From NCBI GenBank assembly GCA_034620365.1, contig JAQGEQ010000299.1, positions 558,001 through 622,000 on the forward strand: a stretch of 64,000 nucleotides of DNA, in the 5' to 3' direction. Source of the DNA: Pegea sp. RAD2-039. Its lineage: Eukaryota > Chordata > Thaliacea > Salpida > Salpidae. The notes below the pieces were generated by a model. That model was not told the DNA's origin. It saw only the letters and a list, made by a program, of their open reading frames with translations, and made no database searches. Both the position numbers and the translations under genes were made by a program. Positions 39,901 through 53,400 of this stretch are shown one piece after another (position 1 is the first letter of the stretch; the number at the start of each line of letters is the position of its first letter).

Positions 39901-42900
39901 TGTTTGGCACCTACGTTTCTGAAGTGCTACAGAGCAAAGCAGTTTTACAGGTTTAGATTTTTATCTAATAATGAACATTGTAGCTTTCTGTAAAATCAAC
40001 TAACTAATTTCTATATGTAAAATGTTGAAAGCTACAGACTACAAAAAAATTATTTATTTCATAAGGTTGATTTTCAAATATTACAAAATTCGAAGCAGTT
40101 TAATAATTTGGTAAAAAACAAACCATTTTTATATTTAAGATTGATTCAGACAGGTTAGATTAATTAATAGTTTAACTCAAAGTGACTATAACTGATGTCA
40201 TTAGGAATATTTTCCTTTATAAAACAACACAAAATAAATTGGATTATTTCAGAGCTATTAAGTGAAAGCAATTCGGTTTTGAGAAATTTCTATGACATCA
40301 AATTACAATTAATTATTTCTCACTTTCACTTGTAGCCTTATCAACATTTATCTCTTTTTGTTGCAGAAAAATGGAAAGTGTGACTTCCTACCCGAATATG
40401 TGGCGAGTATTGACTTTATGCCATGCCATGATGCTGTTGATGCATTGGTTTGCATGCTTCTATTTCATGATTAGTGAAATTGAAGGGTTTCAGAAGTCTG
40501 CTGGTAGGTCAAAATACAACTTAATTTTTATGGTTTACCTAACGTCACAAAAATAACTTAAGTTTCTTTTTAGGCAATAATCAAAATAAAATTGTTTGTA
40601 ATATTTTGATAATAGTTCAGCTAATTCAAAGAATACTTTTTAAAGTATAAAAATTCCACAAGTTATTTAATCGTTCTATAATTGTAAAGATAACTGCTGG
40701 AATAACTTTTGTATAAACGAAAAAATACCAGTAAAATAACCACAAGTTATTTTAATAATGCTTTAAACAGTTTGAATTTGTTATCGTTCTAAACATACCT
40801 TGTGATTTAATTGTCGAAAGTAATTGTCGAAATAGAGTCTTTAAAAGTACGTAAAACTTCACCGCAAAAGACCTTTGAAAACTAAAATTCAGCAATCTTT
40901 CTAGTAGTTAATCTCTAAGTGATAGAATAAGATATCTTATCAGCTTTGTTATTAGTTGTTGTATCAACTATACCATTTCCTTTGTTAACTAACTTGTTTG
41001 TACTGTCTTTGTTCATTATATGAGTGCCTTGTCTAGGTATTATGTATTTACTTTTAAAACACATTTTGTACTTCTTATTCTTTTAAAAAAAAGTTTTGAT
41101 AAAATATTGGCTGTATATTCCTTTAAATACAGTCGTTTTATTGGCAGCGTAGGGTATCACATTTCACTTTTATTTTTACAGTTATATCTTAAAAAATGAA
41201 ATAAATTTCTTTCCCCAATATTTCAACATTAATAAACATTAAAACAGTGCATTTACCGAAAAGCAGACCAAAGTATTGATTTTGTAAAGAGGTAGTAGGC
41301 AAAATGACAAAACGTTATGTTAATTGAACTCATGCAGGTTTAAAATGTTTCATATAATCTAAAAACGATATATTCTAATTAAGCTTTTTAGTTTAAATTA
41401 AAATAAGTTCAATTTTGAAATAATCATCTGAATCAAATTACTTTTATTGGAAGCAATCGCATTCTCATATCCTTATAGTTGTTTTGCTTAATTATTTTAT
41501 GAATTAGTAGTACATAGAACTTTCTATACAATTCGAACAAAACAACAACTTTTTTAATAAAGTTTGTATTTTCAATGACCTCATTTAGCTCGTTCAAGTT
41601 TTGTAAAATTTAAGTATCCTGTTCTAATCTTACTCGTATCTTGGCTTATGTTGTTAAACGTCTTAAGTCTAATAAAACATCTATGTACAGTTAGTCAGCT
41701 GTTTAATTGGCAAACAAAAGAGTTGCTAATCTCAACAATTCACGTTTAACAAAACTAAAGCGTATTTCACCGGTAAAAATGTTATTATAGACGGCTCAAG
41801 AGGCTGGGCATATCCTTTAAACTCTGAAAATAATGAAACATGGCATCGGTTAAGTCGAAAGTATTTACATTCAGTGTATTGGTCGTGTTTAACTCTAACG
41901 ACCATAGGAGAAAAACAATCACCTGATACAAACATACAGTAAGTGAGACAGCTTGTTACGATCTTTTTTTATTTAAGCAGTCCAAAGTTGTTTAGAATAA
42001 TACTTCTTTGATTTTCATCTAAATTTTTTAATTTCTGAAATTACAATTTGTAATTAATTAGTTCATTTCTACATTTTTAGCTCAAAGCTAAATTCAATAA
42101 TTTTCGCTGAAAAATTGTTTTTTAATAATTATAGCTTTAAGCTCACTGAACAAATTGTTTTAGTTTTTATTACTTTTCTTCATTATACAAAGAGAATAAC
42201 GATAATTTTGATTTTAAGGTATGTTTGCACACTTTTAGCATACTTTCTCGGAATATTTGCATTTGCAACTGTTGTAGGTGAGTCTTCTTAAAATAATTAC
42301 TAAACAGTAATATACCGGACTTTATAACACTCTCATTTACAAAATCCATAACTGATATATAAATAAATAACATTTTTTCTTATAAAAGTAAAGTAAAAGC
42401 TTTTTGATTGATGATATCTTTCACATTTAGTAGAAAACTCTTAGATGCAACTAAATGGCTTCGAAGTCTTTTGTTTTTCATTTTGCTTAGTACTAATTTG
42501 TTTTTAAAAAACAGCTTGTAAACACACAAAAATGTTGGTAATTAGTTTGTTTTTCATGATTGACTTATATTTATATTTATAATAAAGACTTAGTGCCAAG
42601 GTATTTTAGTAGTTTTCTTCTTATGAAATTAAGACTTGCTTATTAAACTTGTTTGTATGTGAAATTTTCTTCAAAAATAAATTGTTATTACCCTCTTTAT
42701 AGCAATGACATTTATTTAAAATAATTAGTATCATAAATTTAATACCAAACGTATTTTTGCAGTTAATTTAATGAATGATATTTTTATTGGCATATATTAA
42801 GCTGTCAAAAATCCTAAAAACATTTTTTAACTGTAAATTATATTTTAATCTTGTTAACTTATTGTTAATAAACAATCTTACGTAAATTATAAAGAATTTG

Positions 42901-45900
42901 AATTGGTGTTTTAACAAAGACATTTAGCTAAAAGTTGACTTATGGAAACAATACAAAACATCATTCTAAAGAATATTTAAAGTTTAAAATGTTATAAAAT
43001 CGATTTTTAAATTACAAAAAAACTTTTTACAAATTAATCAACAATCAAATACTTTACTAATCAGTATAAAATATGATCAATGAACAGACTTAAGACTGAC
43101 TTCATTTTTTATGTTATCATAGGTCAAGTAGGAAATGTAATTGCTAACAAAAACACAGAAAGATTAGAGTATGAGAAGATGGTGGTAAGTTGTTTATTGT
43201 ACCAACTTAAGTTTAGCAACTACATTTAAATTGTTGAAATGTAGAATACTGATAATAAAAATTGTTTAGGATAGAGCAAAGACTTTTATGAAGAGTAAAA
43301 ACATTCCGAATGAAATGCAAAACCGAGTTTTACGTTGGTATGATTATTCTTGGAAGTATGGAACTATTAGAGGAATAAATGATGTCAGTAACCTGGGTAT
43401 GATGCCAGAAACATTAAAGGTGGAACTGGCAATTCATATGAATTTGAATACATTAAGAAAGGTAATAAAATGAGTTCTTATCTTAAAATTAGAAAAAATA
43501 CTGCATTTTGTTGTCATATACAAAACATTTGCATAAAAATCGTATTCCTAAATAGTGAAGATGCTTGAATTCGGTTTTACTTTTCTCTAAATTAATATTT
43601 TTAGCTACAAATATTTCAGTTATTGAAATCTTGTAAATAAGCTTTTTTAAGAATTTACTTTTAAGTATTATTTTTTTCTAAAATAATTATTTGGACGACT
43701 TTTTCTTTACAAATCAAACTTATTATTGTTGAAGATTTTATTCATATTACTTTTTAAAATAGATTCAATAGTTTAGGTTTCAAGAAAAACAAATTTTTCT
43801 AGAAAAAATATTTAAAGATAATAGAATAAATACAATATTTCGTTATTTTAAAGATTATACATGTTTATAACAATAATTTTTCTTAAACTAAAGTTAATTT
43901 AACGTGAGTTTAATTTCAGTAGCAACACGTGTTATCATAATTCAATTTCAAAAATCTGCTTTATATCTACGAACATTTCTTAAATAAACCTACATTTAAC
44001 AACAAACACAACATTAAACCTTGCAAGTTAAAAGATATGTAGTTATCAATCATAAAAATCAATACTCAAAATTCACTCTAAAAGTAACATTTTAGTGCTT
44101 TTTTTTCTATTGTAGTCTATGTCAGATTGTATAGATAATGTACATCGATTAAGACTTTCTTCAATTTTATGGGGATTGTAAACCTTATATCAATGTTGTT
44201 GTAATAAAGAAAATGATCAGAAATATTTTGATAGTCATTGTAAAAACTTTTACAATTTCAACAAAATAAATGACTTGTTTTGTAGCTAATGAAACATATA
44301 TAAAGCTTCTTATGAAACAACAAGCTATATTTGTTTATAAAGTTTATTTACAAACGAATATTGAAGCAATTTGTTTTTCTTAAACTTTTTAGAGGTTTAT
44401 TTTTTATTTTTAGTAAACTAGATTTACTGAAAAGAGGATTGTACAACTCAAGTAGATTTTTTCACATCATCTTAAAACATATTTCGAGTTACTAATATCA
44501 ATCTAAAATATGAAACAAAGCTCAAACTGCAGTAAATATATATTGAATATTCTCTATCCTAGTTCATAAGAGGCCAACAATTTTTAAACTTTAAGCCAAT
44601 TAAAAGTGGATGTCATTAGAGTGAAAGGATTAGATCTTGATCCCATGCTAAAAACTATAAATGAGACTTCTAAATCAAGTAAAGTTCTTCTGAAAAATTC
44701 CATTAAACACCAACAGCTCTAATGTCATGTATTGATTTAAGTTTAATATCATACTAAGTAAATCTTCAAAATCGATCAAGACTTTACCTGAGCAAGTTGA
44801 CGCAACAAAACTATCATTTTATTAGTACTGGCATAAATATGCAATCCATTTTGATGGACAGAACAATACGTCCAAAAAGCTGTCCAAAGTATGGACACTT
44901 TAGACGGTCACTAGTAACTATTTTATTTATAGGTTAAAATATTGCCAATATTGTAATTAAGAGAAGTAAATTTTACATTAAAATGCTAATTCATGCCAAA
45001 TTTGCTATCTAAGCTGTGATAATATTATTTTTGATTATTTCATTATCTATTTTGACAGACAAGCATATTAGATATCATATCAATTTAATGTTATTTAGTA
45101 CATGTGTCTTTAATTCTTATATTATTCTGTATTGGCATCAAGGTTAGATTGCAAAATTGAACGTTGGTCTTTCAGACAACTAAAAAATCTTCTAAATTTT
45201 TTAAAAGATTTTTAGATAAAGTGATTAATTGATTATAGCTATTATTTTCATGCTTCCCAATAATAAAAAAGATTATAAAGAAAGCAAATATAGTTTTACT
45301 TAAAACTTAAACCTGATCTTATATTAAAAATAAAGTTTTAAGATTAACAAATAAATTATGTCATACTAAATTTACAAGAAAAACTAACATTTTAATTTTT
45401 TAACATTCTATTTATTTTAATTTAATGAATCAATAATCAATTTGTTTAATACTCTAAAATTATATGATTCATCATAGCCGTTTAACTTTAATTATTTAAT
45501 TATTTTTCTTGGAATTAAAAAGCTAAGCTTATAGTTACATTTAAAGTCATTAAATACTATAAGTTTATAGCAGAAAGTAATGATAAAATTTTGAACTTTC
45601 AGGTATCGATATTCAGACTAGTTCAACCAGAGTTTCTGTATCATCTGGTTTTACACTTAAAGTCTTATATTTTTACTCCTGGTGATTTAGTATGTCGCCA
45701 AGGTGAAGTTGCCAGAGAGATGTACATAATAAACCACGGGGTTTTAGAGGTTGTCAGGTAAGCTCTTTCTACAAAAGTTAAGTATTAAATGTAAACAAAA
45801 TACAGCTTTTATTTGTAGCAAGCTTTTGAAAAAGGTTTCTAACTTAACTAACTTGAGTGTTGGTTATATACTTCAGATTGAAATGAGATCTTAATTGATT

Positions 45901-47519
45901 ATTTTAGTGATTCGGGTGCTGTAATTGCTCAACTAAACTCCGGGGACTTTTTTGGTGAAATTGGAATTCTTAATTACGAAAAAGGATTCAATAAACGAAT
46001 GGCAAATGTTCGAAGCGTGGGTTACTCAGAAGTTTTCTCTCTGTCACGTGAACATGTATTACAAGCCATGGAGTATTATCCCGGTTAGTAGGCGAAAGAC
46101 AGCATTAAAAAAACCTAGTCTGCAATAACAAATTTGCTCTTTATTACAAAGAAGCCAAAGACCTTCTGCTTCTATACGGACGTCAACGTCTACTTAAATC
46201 TTCGCATAAAATGGAGGAGCTGAAGTTGAATCCCTTTTCACGGTTTGAAGATCTTTCATTAAGAGCTAAATCAATCTTAATGCTCTTTTCTTAGAGCTGC
46301 CGCATCGAACATCTATTCTAATGTGCCTCGAAAGAAGACTTTTGCTTCAACCAACATCAACTCTGCTTCAATTGCATCAGTGATGTCACAATGTGGTCTT
46401 GACTTCATTCCCGTCCTGGAGACACTATATGATGTCAACGAAGAAGAACTGAAACATGGTTTGAGTGTTTCAGCAAAAGATTATGAAGTCAGTTACTAAT
46501 GTAAACCTAATCATGTAAGATGATAATTTTCAAGGTAAGGAGGCTCCGAACTTTGAAGAAGTTGACCAGAAACACAGGTCAGCGACTCAGGGACTCAGTG
46601 GCAAGGAATATCTTTCTTTCTCTCACCAAACATTGAGGAACAATTCAACAGTAAGACCTGAGGTTCGTACAAACATATCGGATTTTCAACATTTTTTAAG
46701 GATAGTTTGTTAAAAAGTGTTTTAAGACCTTACAAACATTCTTCACCATAAACATGTGATATGAAATTATTCTATCTATTAATAATCAAAATTTTAAGAA
46801 CGATAAATTAAAGCAAATAACGTCGCTTAAGGTTAACATTATGTCTGATTTTTCTTTGGCTTGCATTTATTACTTTTTACTATCTATGATTTCAAGTGAT
46901 AAATTTATGTTTTCATGTTTTAGTGCAAACCATATGTAAGTGGAAGCATTCAACAACTTTTTATCTTCTAATAACAAAAAGCGTACATTTCATAAAAGCA
47001 AATTTATTATTTTAACTAAAATCATTTATACAAATAACCTTTGAAAGCAGTGGCCAACATTTTGCCAAATCTAATTTTACAAAATGTTACATAACAATAT
47101 TCTATTTTGTTTTCTAAAGCACTTTTTAGCTAAAAGCAAATACATCTCTACAAAATAACACTTCTTTAACTATTCATTACTTGCTTACAGCATGAGTCTG
47201 ATTGCTCCTTAAAGTTTAAAGAGGAAATTGAAGACTTAAGACAACGTTTAAAAGATCGAAATGATACAATAGAAACATTACGAGACGATGTAAAACTCTT
47301 AGTGGTGAGTCTCAGAGAAAATTAAAATTCTTTCAAAAATATTTAAGTTATTTTACAAGAATTTTACATGAAGCTTTTTAGAAAACTATTTATGATTTTG
47401 TTAATGGTTTTTAGGACAAATTACATCAAGCCATGGACCTCGACAGTGATAAAAACAGCTCGAAAACGAATAAAAAAAACAAGCGCAATTCTAACAGAAG
47501 GTTTTCAATGATGTCATAA
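36926..47519 (+). CDS. Cyclic-nucleotide-gated (CNG) cation channel, alpha-type pore
   Basis: Predicted plasma-membrane cation channel opened by cGMP or cAMP. Sixteen exons with matching phases give 794 aa: 36926-37087, 38623-38894, 39469-39610, 39673-39950, 40367-40503, 41791-41938, 42219-42277, 43123-43184, 43270-43461, 45603-45757, 45908-46083, 46152-46242, 46295-46458, 46535-46662, 47191-47304, 47415-47519. It has a hydrophilic N-terminus of about 140 aa, then S1 (FLWLGLVTSAWLYNIW), S2, S3 (FLLDILSLIPGD), a weak S4, S5 and a pore reading TLTTIGE, the filter typical of CNGA subunits. S6, a C-linker and the cyclic-nucleotide domain (FGEIGILN, RMANVRSVGYSEVFSLS) follow. A Ser-rich linker and a short coiled coil (exon 15), like the CLZ trimerisation helix of CNGA, end the protein. 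The binding-site Thr normally found after the Arg is Met here. Confidence 0.95.
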
Positions 47520-47596
47520 AAGCAGTGAAAAGGTTTATCGAATAAATTTCAAAAAAATAGTTGTCGATAAGCTTGGCTGTAGCCATTGAAAATTTG

Positions 47597-47602
47597 AATA
47601 AA
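47597..47602 (+). promoter_or_regulatory. Candidate poly(A) signal of the CNG gene
   Basis: AATAAA lies 78 bases after the CNG stop codon, in A+T-rich sequence. Confidence 0.5.
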
Positions 47603-47972
47603 ATTAAAATGTTATTCAGATTTTGACACAATAGCCTTTTCTCCAACAGAACTTTTACTCAGTAACTTTAAATGTTTTAAAATGTAACTTTAATTATAAT
47701 TTGCATATTAATAAGTTTGTTTTTACATGAAGCATGCTTCGACTTCTATCTTAAATATTTACTTGACGCTATAACTCGTGTGAATTTGTCTATCATACGT
47801 AAATTGTAATTGATTTTTCAAATAAGTATACATACTTTGCATTTTTGCGTTTATTTTTTCATATTTAGACGATTAAGACGATTTTAAACAGTTTGTTTTT
47901 AGTGAAAAAGTTATACATAGAAGAAGCTTTTTTCAGTTAAAGGTTTTATTAACTTATATCTTCTACATATTA

Positions 47973-48014
47973 TTGAAGCTATTACATAAGCCATAAATTT
48001 TGTAATAGCTTCAA
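47973..48014. repeat. Perfect 14-bp inverted repeat, 14-base loop
   Basis: ttgaagctattaca (47973-47986) and its exact reverse complement tgtaatagcttcaa (48001-48014) can form a hairpin about 450 bp after the CNG stop. It could be a remnant of a small inverted-repeat element or a structure in an extended 3' UTR. No target duplication is evident. Confidence 0.7.
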
Positions 48015-51000
48015 AATTCAACATTTTTATGAAAAGTTTTTTATAAAAACATTTTCAAATTTAAAGACCTAATTGTAAGGTTTATAAAACATACATTTTT
48101 ATAATCATTATTAATTTGATAATTGCACAAAGCTTACAAGAAAACTAATTGAATAAAGTTTACAGAAATACGAAGGTGTAAACTGTATTAAGTATCTAAA
48201 TATCTGTTATTAAGATAATATTTGTAAAATAAAATATCTCAATTTGAAAAGAAGTTTCAGATACGATAAAAAGACTCTTTAAAAAATCTAAAAATAATTT
48301 TTTTAGATTAAAGATAAGTATAGTTAGATAAGATTCTACTTTTTTTGCTCAAAGGCAGTTTTATCATTCAACTATTCTTGTACATTTCACTGAAAAGATA
48401 GCATCTAAAGTTGTTTTTATAGACTTTTGTATATCTTTACTTAAAATGGAAAATTTTGTTTAGCGCTCGTAGTTAAAGAAATTTACCGCCCAGCGAAATA
48501 TTTTCAATTTTATTTGAAAATATATGTCTACTACAATTAAAATGTTAAAAGTATTTAAGTTTCAGTTATAACGATCAAATTAAACTTCTTAAAATCTTTA
48601 AATCGATTGTTTTCATCAATTTTAAGGTCGGATTTTATGATGATCTTCTTATATCAAAGTTTGGTTAATAGCTTGACTATTTGTCTAAAAAATATACAAA
48701 ATTAATGTTTAAAAATAAATTTAAAGTTTTTATCTAAGCTTTATAGACTTTGGTATAATTCCACAATATGACAAAAGACTTTACTTATGATGAAAAGGTC
48801 ATTTTATAAAAAAGCGAGGCTTGCTTGGAAGCTGGCCAGACTTTGCTTTAAACTAATACTAATAGATAAGTCTCGATTTACTAAAAGAATAAAATGTTTT
48901 TTTACAATTTAGAATTATGTAATTATTTATTTACAAACTATACCTATTTTGGTACTTCAAAACATTGAAAAATGTTCATTGCTTTAATTTTGGTTCACTT
49001 CACATTCTGTTCAACAAGTTTCTTCTATTATTCTTTATAACAAAACAGCAATACCATATCGTACGGAAATCTTAAAATGACAAAAAAAGATTAGCATCAC
49101 TTCCCTTTACACTGTGGGCGGGACGTATCTTTTTGCAGACAGAGTTAACAACTTTTTGGAGATCTCGAACGACGCTAGTTTCGAGAATTAAGTTAGTTTG
49201 TTCAGGTTAAAGAGCTTTTAAGATGCTGTATAACTTTGAGGAAAAACTTAAAAACTACAAAGCAAATGTGATGAAATATGACTCAATGTTCTGACATACC
49301 ATTAAAATTGTTATTAAATAATTTCAAAGTAAGTTAGAAGTTAGTTTTTGATAAAATTATTTCTTGAGAGGCTTTTGATTCAATCTTACTTTCGATCAGT
49401 TTATCTTAGGATCCAGCTAAAGTGTGGTGTCATGTGCTCATCACATAATACCTTCAATATCATTCTTGACTGATTCTTTTTTCTTAATCTCCCAGAATAA
49501 AATTAACTCTTCCAGGGTGGCTTAAGCAAAATTAAATTTTAAAATGATCATGTTAGCAGAAAGTTTTCAAAAATGGGAAACATTTTATTCACTAATTCTA
49601 TGTAAGTAGATCCGTGTCAATCACCAAAAAAGTTATTTACTAAATCTTTTAAAAGATTTTATATATTTAATCCTTATATATATGACATGCCAATATCTGG
49701 TTACAGCTGGTTCCAAGTAGTAATTCTGCAGTATGAGAAACAATTTGCTTTGACCAACGTAACTGTGGTGATATGGGCTTATTAATATGTAATGTATGTC
49801 GTCTGAGTTGATATAACTTGAGAGAAGGACTAATTTAAGATAATGAAGTTAATATGGAAAAAAGAAAAAAAAATTTTCTGCCTGAGAAATAAAAGCTTAA
49901 GAAATATGAGCACTTACTATTTGCAGGTAAAAATGTAAATTGATCTATTTTTTATCAACACAACTATTCTTTTTTATATTTACCTGAGTATATATTTATT
50001 ATTAAAGCAAATTCATTACAATTGTGTTAATGTCTCACTGTACATCAAGTAAGAATTTATATAAAAAATTACTTCATCTTTGATATATAATTTTGTATCA
50101 AGTATTTTGGTATTCAAAACGAAAATTCTTATTAATTTATAAGACTAAATGCATTTCTTTTAAACTTATTCTTTGCAAAGTCAAGATAATATTTTTGATT
50201 AACAAAATTAGCTTGAAATAATGCTTTATATGCTTTTAGATGAATACGAAATAGTTTTGAAAAGAAATTTTTAAATTTGATTAAAGGGTGAAACTACTTT
50301 TACGTTTATATTATATAAATTTTAGGTTCACTATTGACTTTAAAGTAAGAAATTTATGATTACATTTAAAAAGAAAATATTAAATATACTACTGATAAAT
50401 CCATATCCTATAGTTTATTTAATTAATCTAATGATGAACATAACTTTATACCTTAGTAAGTACTATTTTATGGTACTTTAGTCTCCGCTGTGAATAAAAT
50501 AAATAAGATTGTTTTTCAAGCTGAGAAAAATGGTTGGTACTAAATTTCAATTATTGAATTTTCTACTGGTTTATTTAGAACAAATAAAGAAATAAAATTA
50601 TATATTTTAGGAAGTACACAAGCTACAAAGTTAAATTTAGTTTAGATTGTTTTAAAAATGTATAATCAAACCCAAATTGGTAGAATAGTCTGAATGAAAA
50701 AAATAGGGAAGTTTGTTTAGAGCTGTTTCTTTAATATGTTAAATATTAAATTTTTAATATATTAAAACAAGAATGAAAGGCTACATCACAAAGACCTAGT
50801 TTTATTTCACAGGACAACTTGTTTAAACCCCAAAAAAGTTTCTGATAAAAAGTAATTTTTCTCACGCTTCAAATAAATGTGTATGTCCATACATATGTCA
50901 ATTTTCAACATATATAATCATTTATTTTTTGCTATAAACATGATAACTGTGTTTTATTAATTAAAATATTAGTACTTAAACAAAAAATTGAATAATATTT

Positions 51001-51262
51001 CTAAGATTATCACTCACTATAAACATTTATACTTTATTATTTGTTTATTATTTTATATTTTATTGCGTTCATAAGTTTCTCCAGAAATTTTCATATACCA
51101 TCTTATTGCTTCTATTTCAAATTGTTCTAATTTTTTATTAGCATTTTTAAGTTGCTTAGAATATAAATATCAAATGCAAATAACTTTTTTATATTTAATA
51201 TGTTATCAAATTTTATTTTATTTTTTTAAGATTGAAAATAATATAAAGTTTAAAAAGTGAAA

Positions 51263-52755
51263 ATGAGTGCCGGAAAAATAACAAGAAAAGTTATCAACAC
51301 TTCTCTGGCTCCTGCTGCTATTGGAGCTTATAGGTTTTTATTATTTCTAAACATTTTTATTAATATTTCAAGTAACAAGAAGATGATATTTTTAAGTTTA
51401 GATGTTTAATTTAACTTTTAAATATTTGCTGCTTATTTATATGAAGTTTTGTTGTTAGTCAAGCTGTCCAGGTGGACAGGACATTGTATGTTTCTGGGCA
51501 ACTTGGTCTTGACCCAAAAACAATGAAGTTTGTTGATGATAATGATGTTGAATGCCAAGCTAAGCAAGTAATTACTTTGTGTAGAAACTTGAACCTAAAT
51601 CATTTGTGAAATTAAAGTAATATTTTATATTTATATAAGATAAATACTTATTTTCATAATTTTAATCATATTTCAGTGTTTAATAGTTAAAATATGGTTT
51701 TTCTGTTTTTCAGGCTCTTTTAAATATGTCTGAGATTTTGAAAGAAGCTAATATGAACTTTAATAATGGTTTGTTGATGTTACAGCATTATAAGTATCAA
51801 ATGAAAACATTAGTTTAAATTTTCAATTCTTGTTTATTATATATTTATATTTAAAAATGTACCATATGGTAGATAAAAAACTTTTAACTAATTTTTATAT
51901 ATTTTTTATTATTATTAGGCTTATTAGAATACATTTTAACTTTCAACATTTTGTTTACCATTGTCTATTTTTACTTTTGTTAATTTGATAATTTCATTAA
52001 ATCTCAAAAGTTAGAATTTATAATTAATAGCTTTTGAAGTTCTTTGAAATGTGTACTAGATAGGTGCCAAGTCTATACAGTATTATTATCAGATCCAATT
52101 AAAAAAAATCCTTTTAAGTTTTAATTGTACTTCTTAGTTTTCAATTGAACTTTTCCGTTTTAAATTTTATATAATTATAAAAAATATAAGTAATAAATAC
52201 TTAAACATTAAAATATGTTATATAAATGTTTAATGTCATTAAACATTTTTATAGTTGTCAAAACAACTGTTTTGCTGGCTGATATCGATGATTTTGCAAA
52301 AGTTAACAAAGTTTACCAAAGCTGTAAGTATAATTTTTATCATAATTACCAACTTCTCAATTTCTTCTTCAGCATTTCTTAGTATATTAAGCTGCTAATA
52401 CTATCATTTCTACAGCTTTTAAGAAAACCAATTTTTCAATTACTGCTTTCAGTTTATATTATATTTTTCAGTCATTTTTTATCTGTTTATAAATTTTTAA
52501 TATTTGCTTTTAAATTAGATCAATTTTACTATTTCTAAAATGCCTATATCTAAGATTTATGGAGGTATAAGATTACATCAGTATATCTTAGCTTTTTAGT
52601 TTCATCAGCAGTTTTGTGAGTTATATTTCAACTGATTTTCAGTTTTTCAAGCTCCTTACCCTGCTCGAGCTGCATTTGCTGTAAAAACTTTACCTAAATT
52701 TGCAAAAGTTGAAATTGAAGCAATTGCTGTCCAAGGTCCTTTTGATGAGCAATAA
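51263..52755 (+). CDS. RIDA: RidA (2-iminobutanoate/2-iminopropanoate deaminase)
   Basis: RidA (UK114/HRSP12) hydrolyses reactive enamine/imine intermediates released by PLP-dependent threonine and serine dehydratases, protecting other PLP enzymes. Five exons (51263-51333, 51459-51567, 51714-51768, 52255-52323, 52643-52755) give 138 aa, the normal family length. Visible signatures are the N-terminal APAAIGAYSQAV segment, YVSGQLGLDP, the TTVLLADIDDFAKVN-VY segment and the C-terminal PARAAFAV-LP motif. Its Arg is the substrate-carboxylate-binding residue, followed by VEIEAIA with the conserved Glu. The family forms trimers in cytosol and mitochondria. No targeting peptide is obvious. All exon phases match and the total is an exact multiple of three. 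Confidence 0.97.
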
Positions 52756-53400
52756 TTCTGAAGGTGAAGATTTCATATTTCACTCAACAACATGGTACTC
52801 GAAGTTCTCTTTCAAATCTTATTCTACCAAATTACTATTTTATTAAATATTTTGTCCATGTTTAATTGTGTTGCATTTCAATAAACTTAGAAATGCTTCA
52901 TTAAATAGAAATCTTAAATCATGAAAGAGTTTTTCTTTGAGAAATTATAAAAATTATGACTGACAGTAATATAAAAACTAAAAAAGCTGAACTAATAGTT
53001 TGAAGAAGTTGACTAGATGAGGTTGATGAATTAGTTTAAAACGCTTAGTCGGCAATACATGCTATTGTATAGTTAGTTGGGCTTGCTTAAGGCTATTTAC
53101 TACCTCTGTATAGTATTTTTTTTTAAGTTAAAACTTAATTTTGTATTTGAAATTACTTTAGTAAATTTTCTGGGTATAGTTAGCTTTTATTAAGATTCTT
53201 TCAGCTTAACACATACTGGTATCTATATTAATTCAGTCTTTTTCACAAATTTAAAGAGAAAAAATACTAGGAGCAGGCCAACGGCACCAATTTGCCAATA
53301 AGCTTCCACTTCAGGATAAATAATCGTGAAGAATAATTCTGTAATGAAATATTGGTGAATCAAAATGTGTTCTACTCAACAAATCTTTTATCATAGATGT
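52756..53400. other. Convergent 3' intergenic region
   Basis: Holds the 3' UTRs of RidA (plus strand) and of the ZP-domain gene (minus strand). No further gene is seen. Confidence 0.5.
52880..52885 (+). promoter_or_regulatory. Candidate poly(A) signal of RidA
   Basis: AATAAA lies 125 bases after the RidA stop. The RidA and ZP-protein genes are convergent, with 645 bp between their stop codons. Confidence 0.55.

Larger units (their letters stand above)
47520..51262. other. CNG-RidA intergenic region
   Basis: No gene recognised in about 3.7 kb. One perfect inverted repeat is noted separately. A slightly G+C-richer patch near 49100-49160 may be an old repeat fragment, but nothing in the window matches it. 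Confidence 0.5.

Noticed and set aside
44820-44920. Possible zinc-knuckle-like peptide (RPKSCPKYGHFRR) in a CNG intron
   Set aside because: Only one Cys and one His fit the spacing, with no gag or pol context nearby, so chance similarity is more likely.
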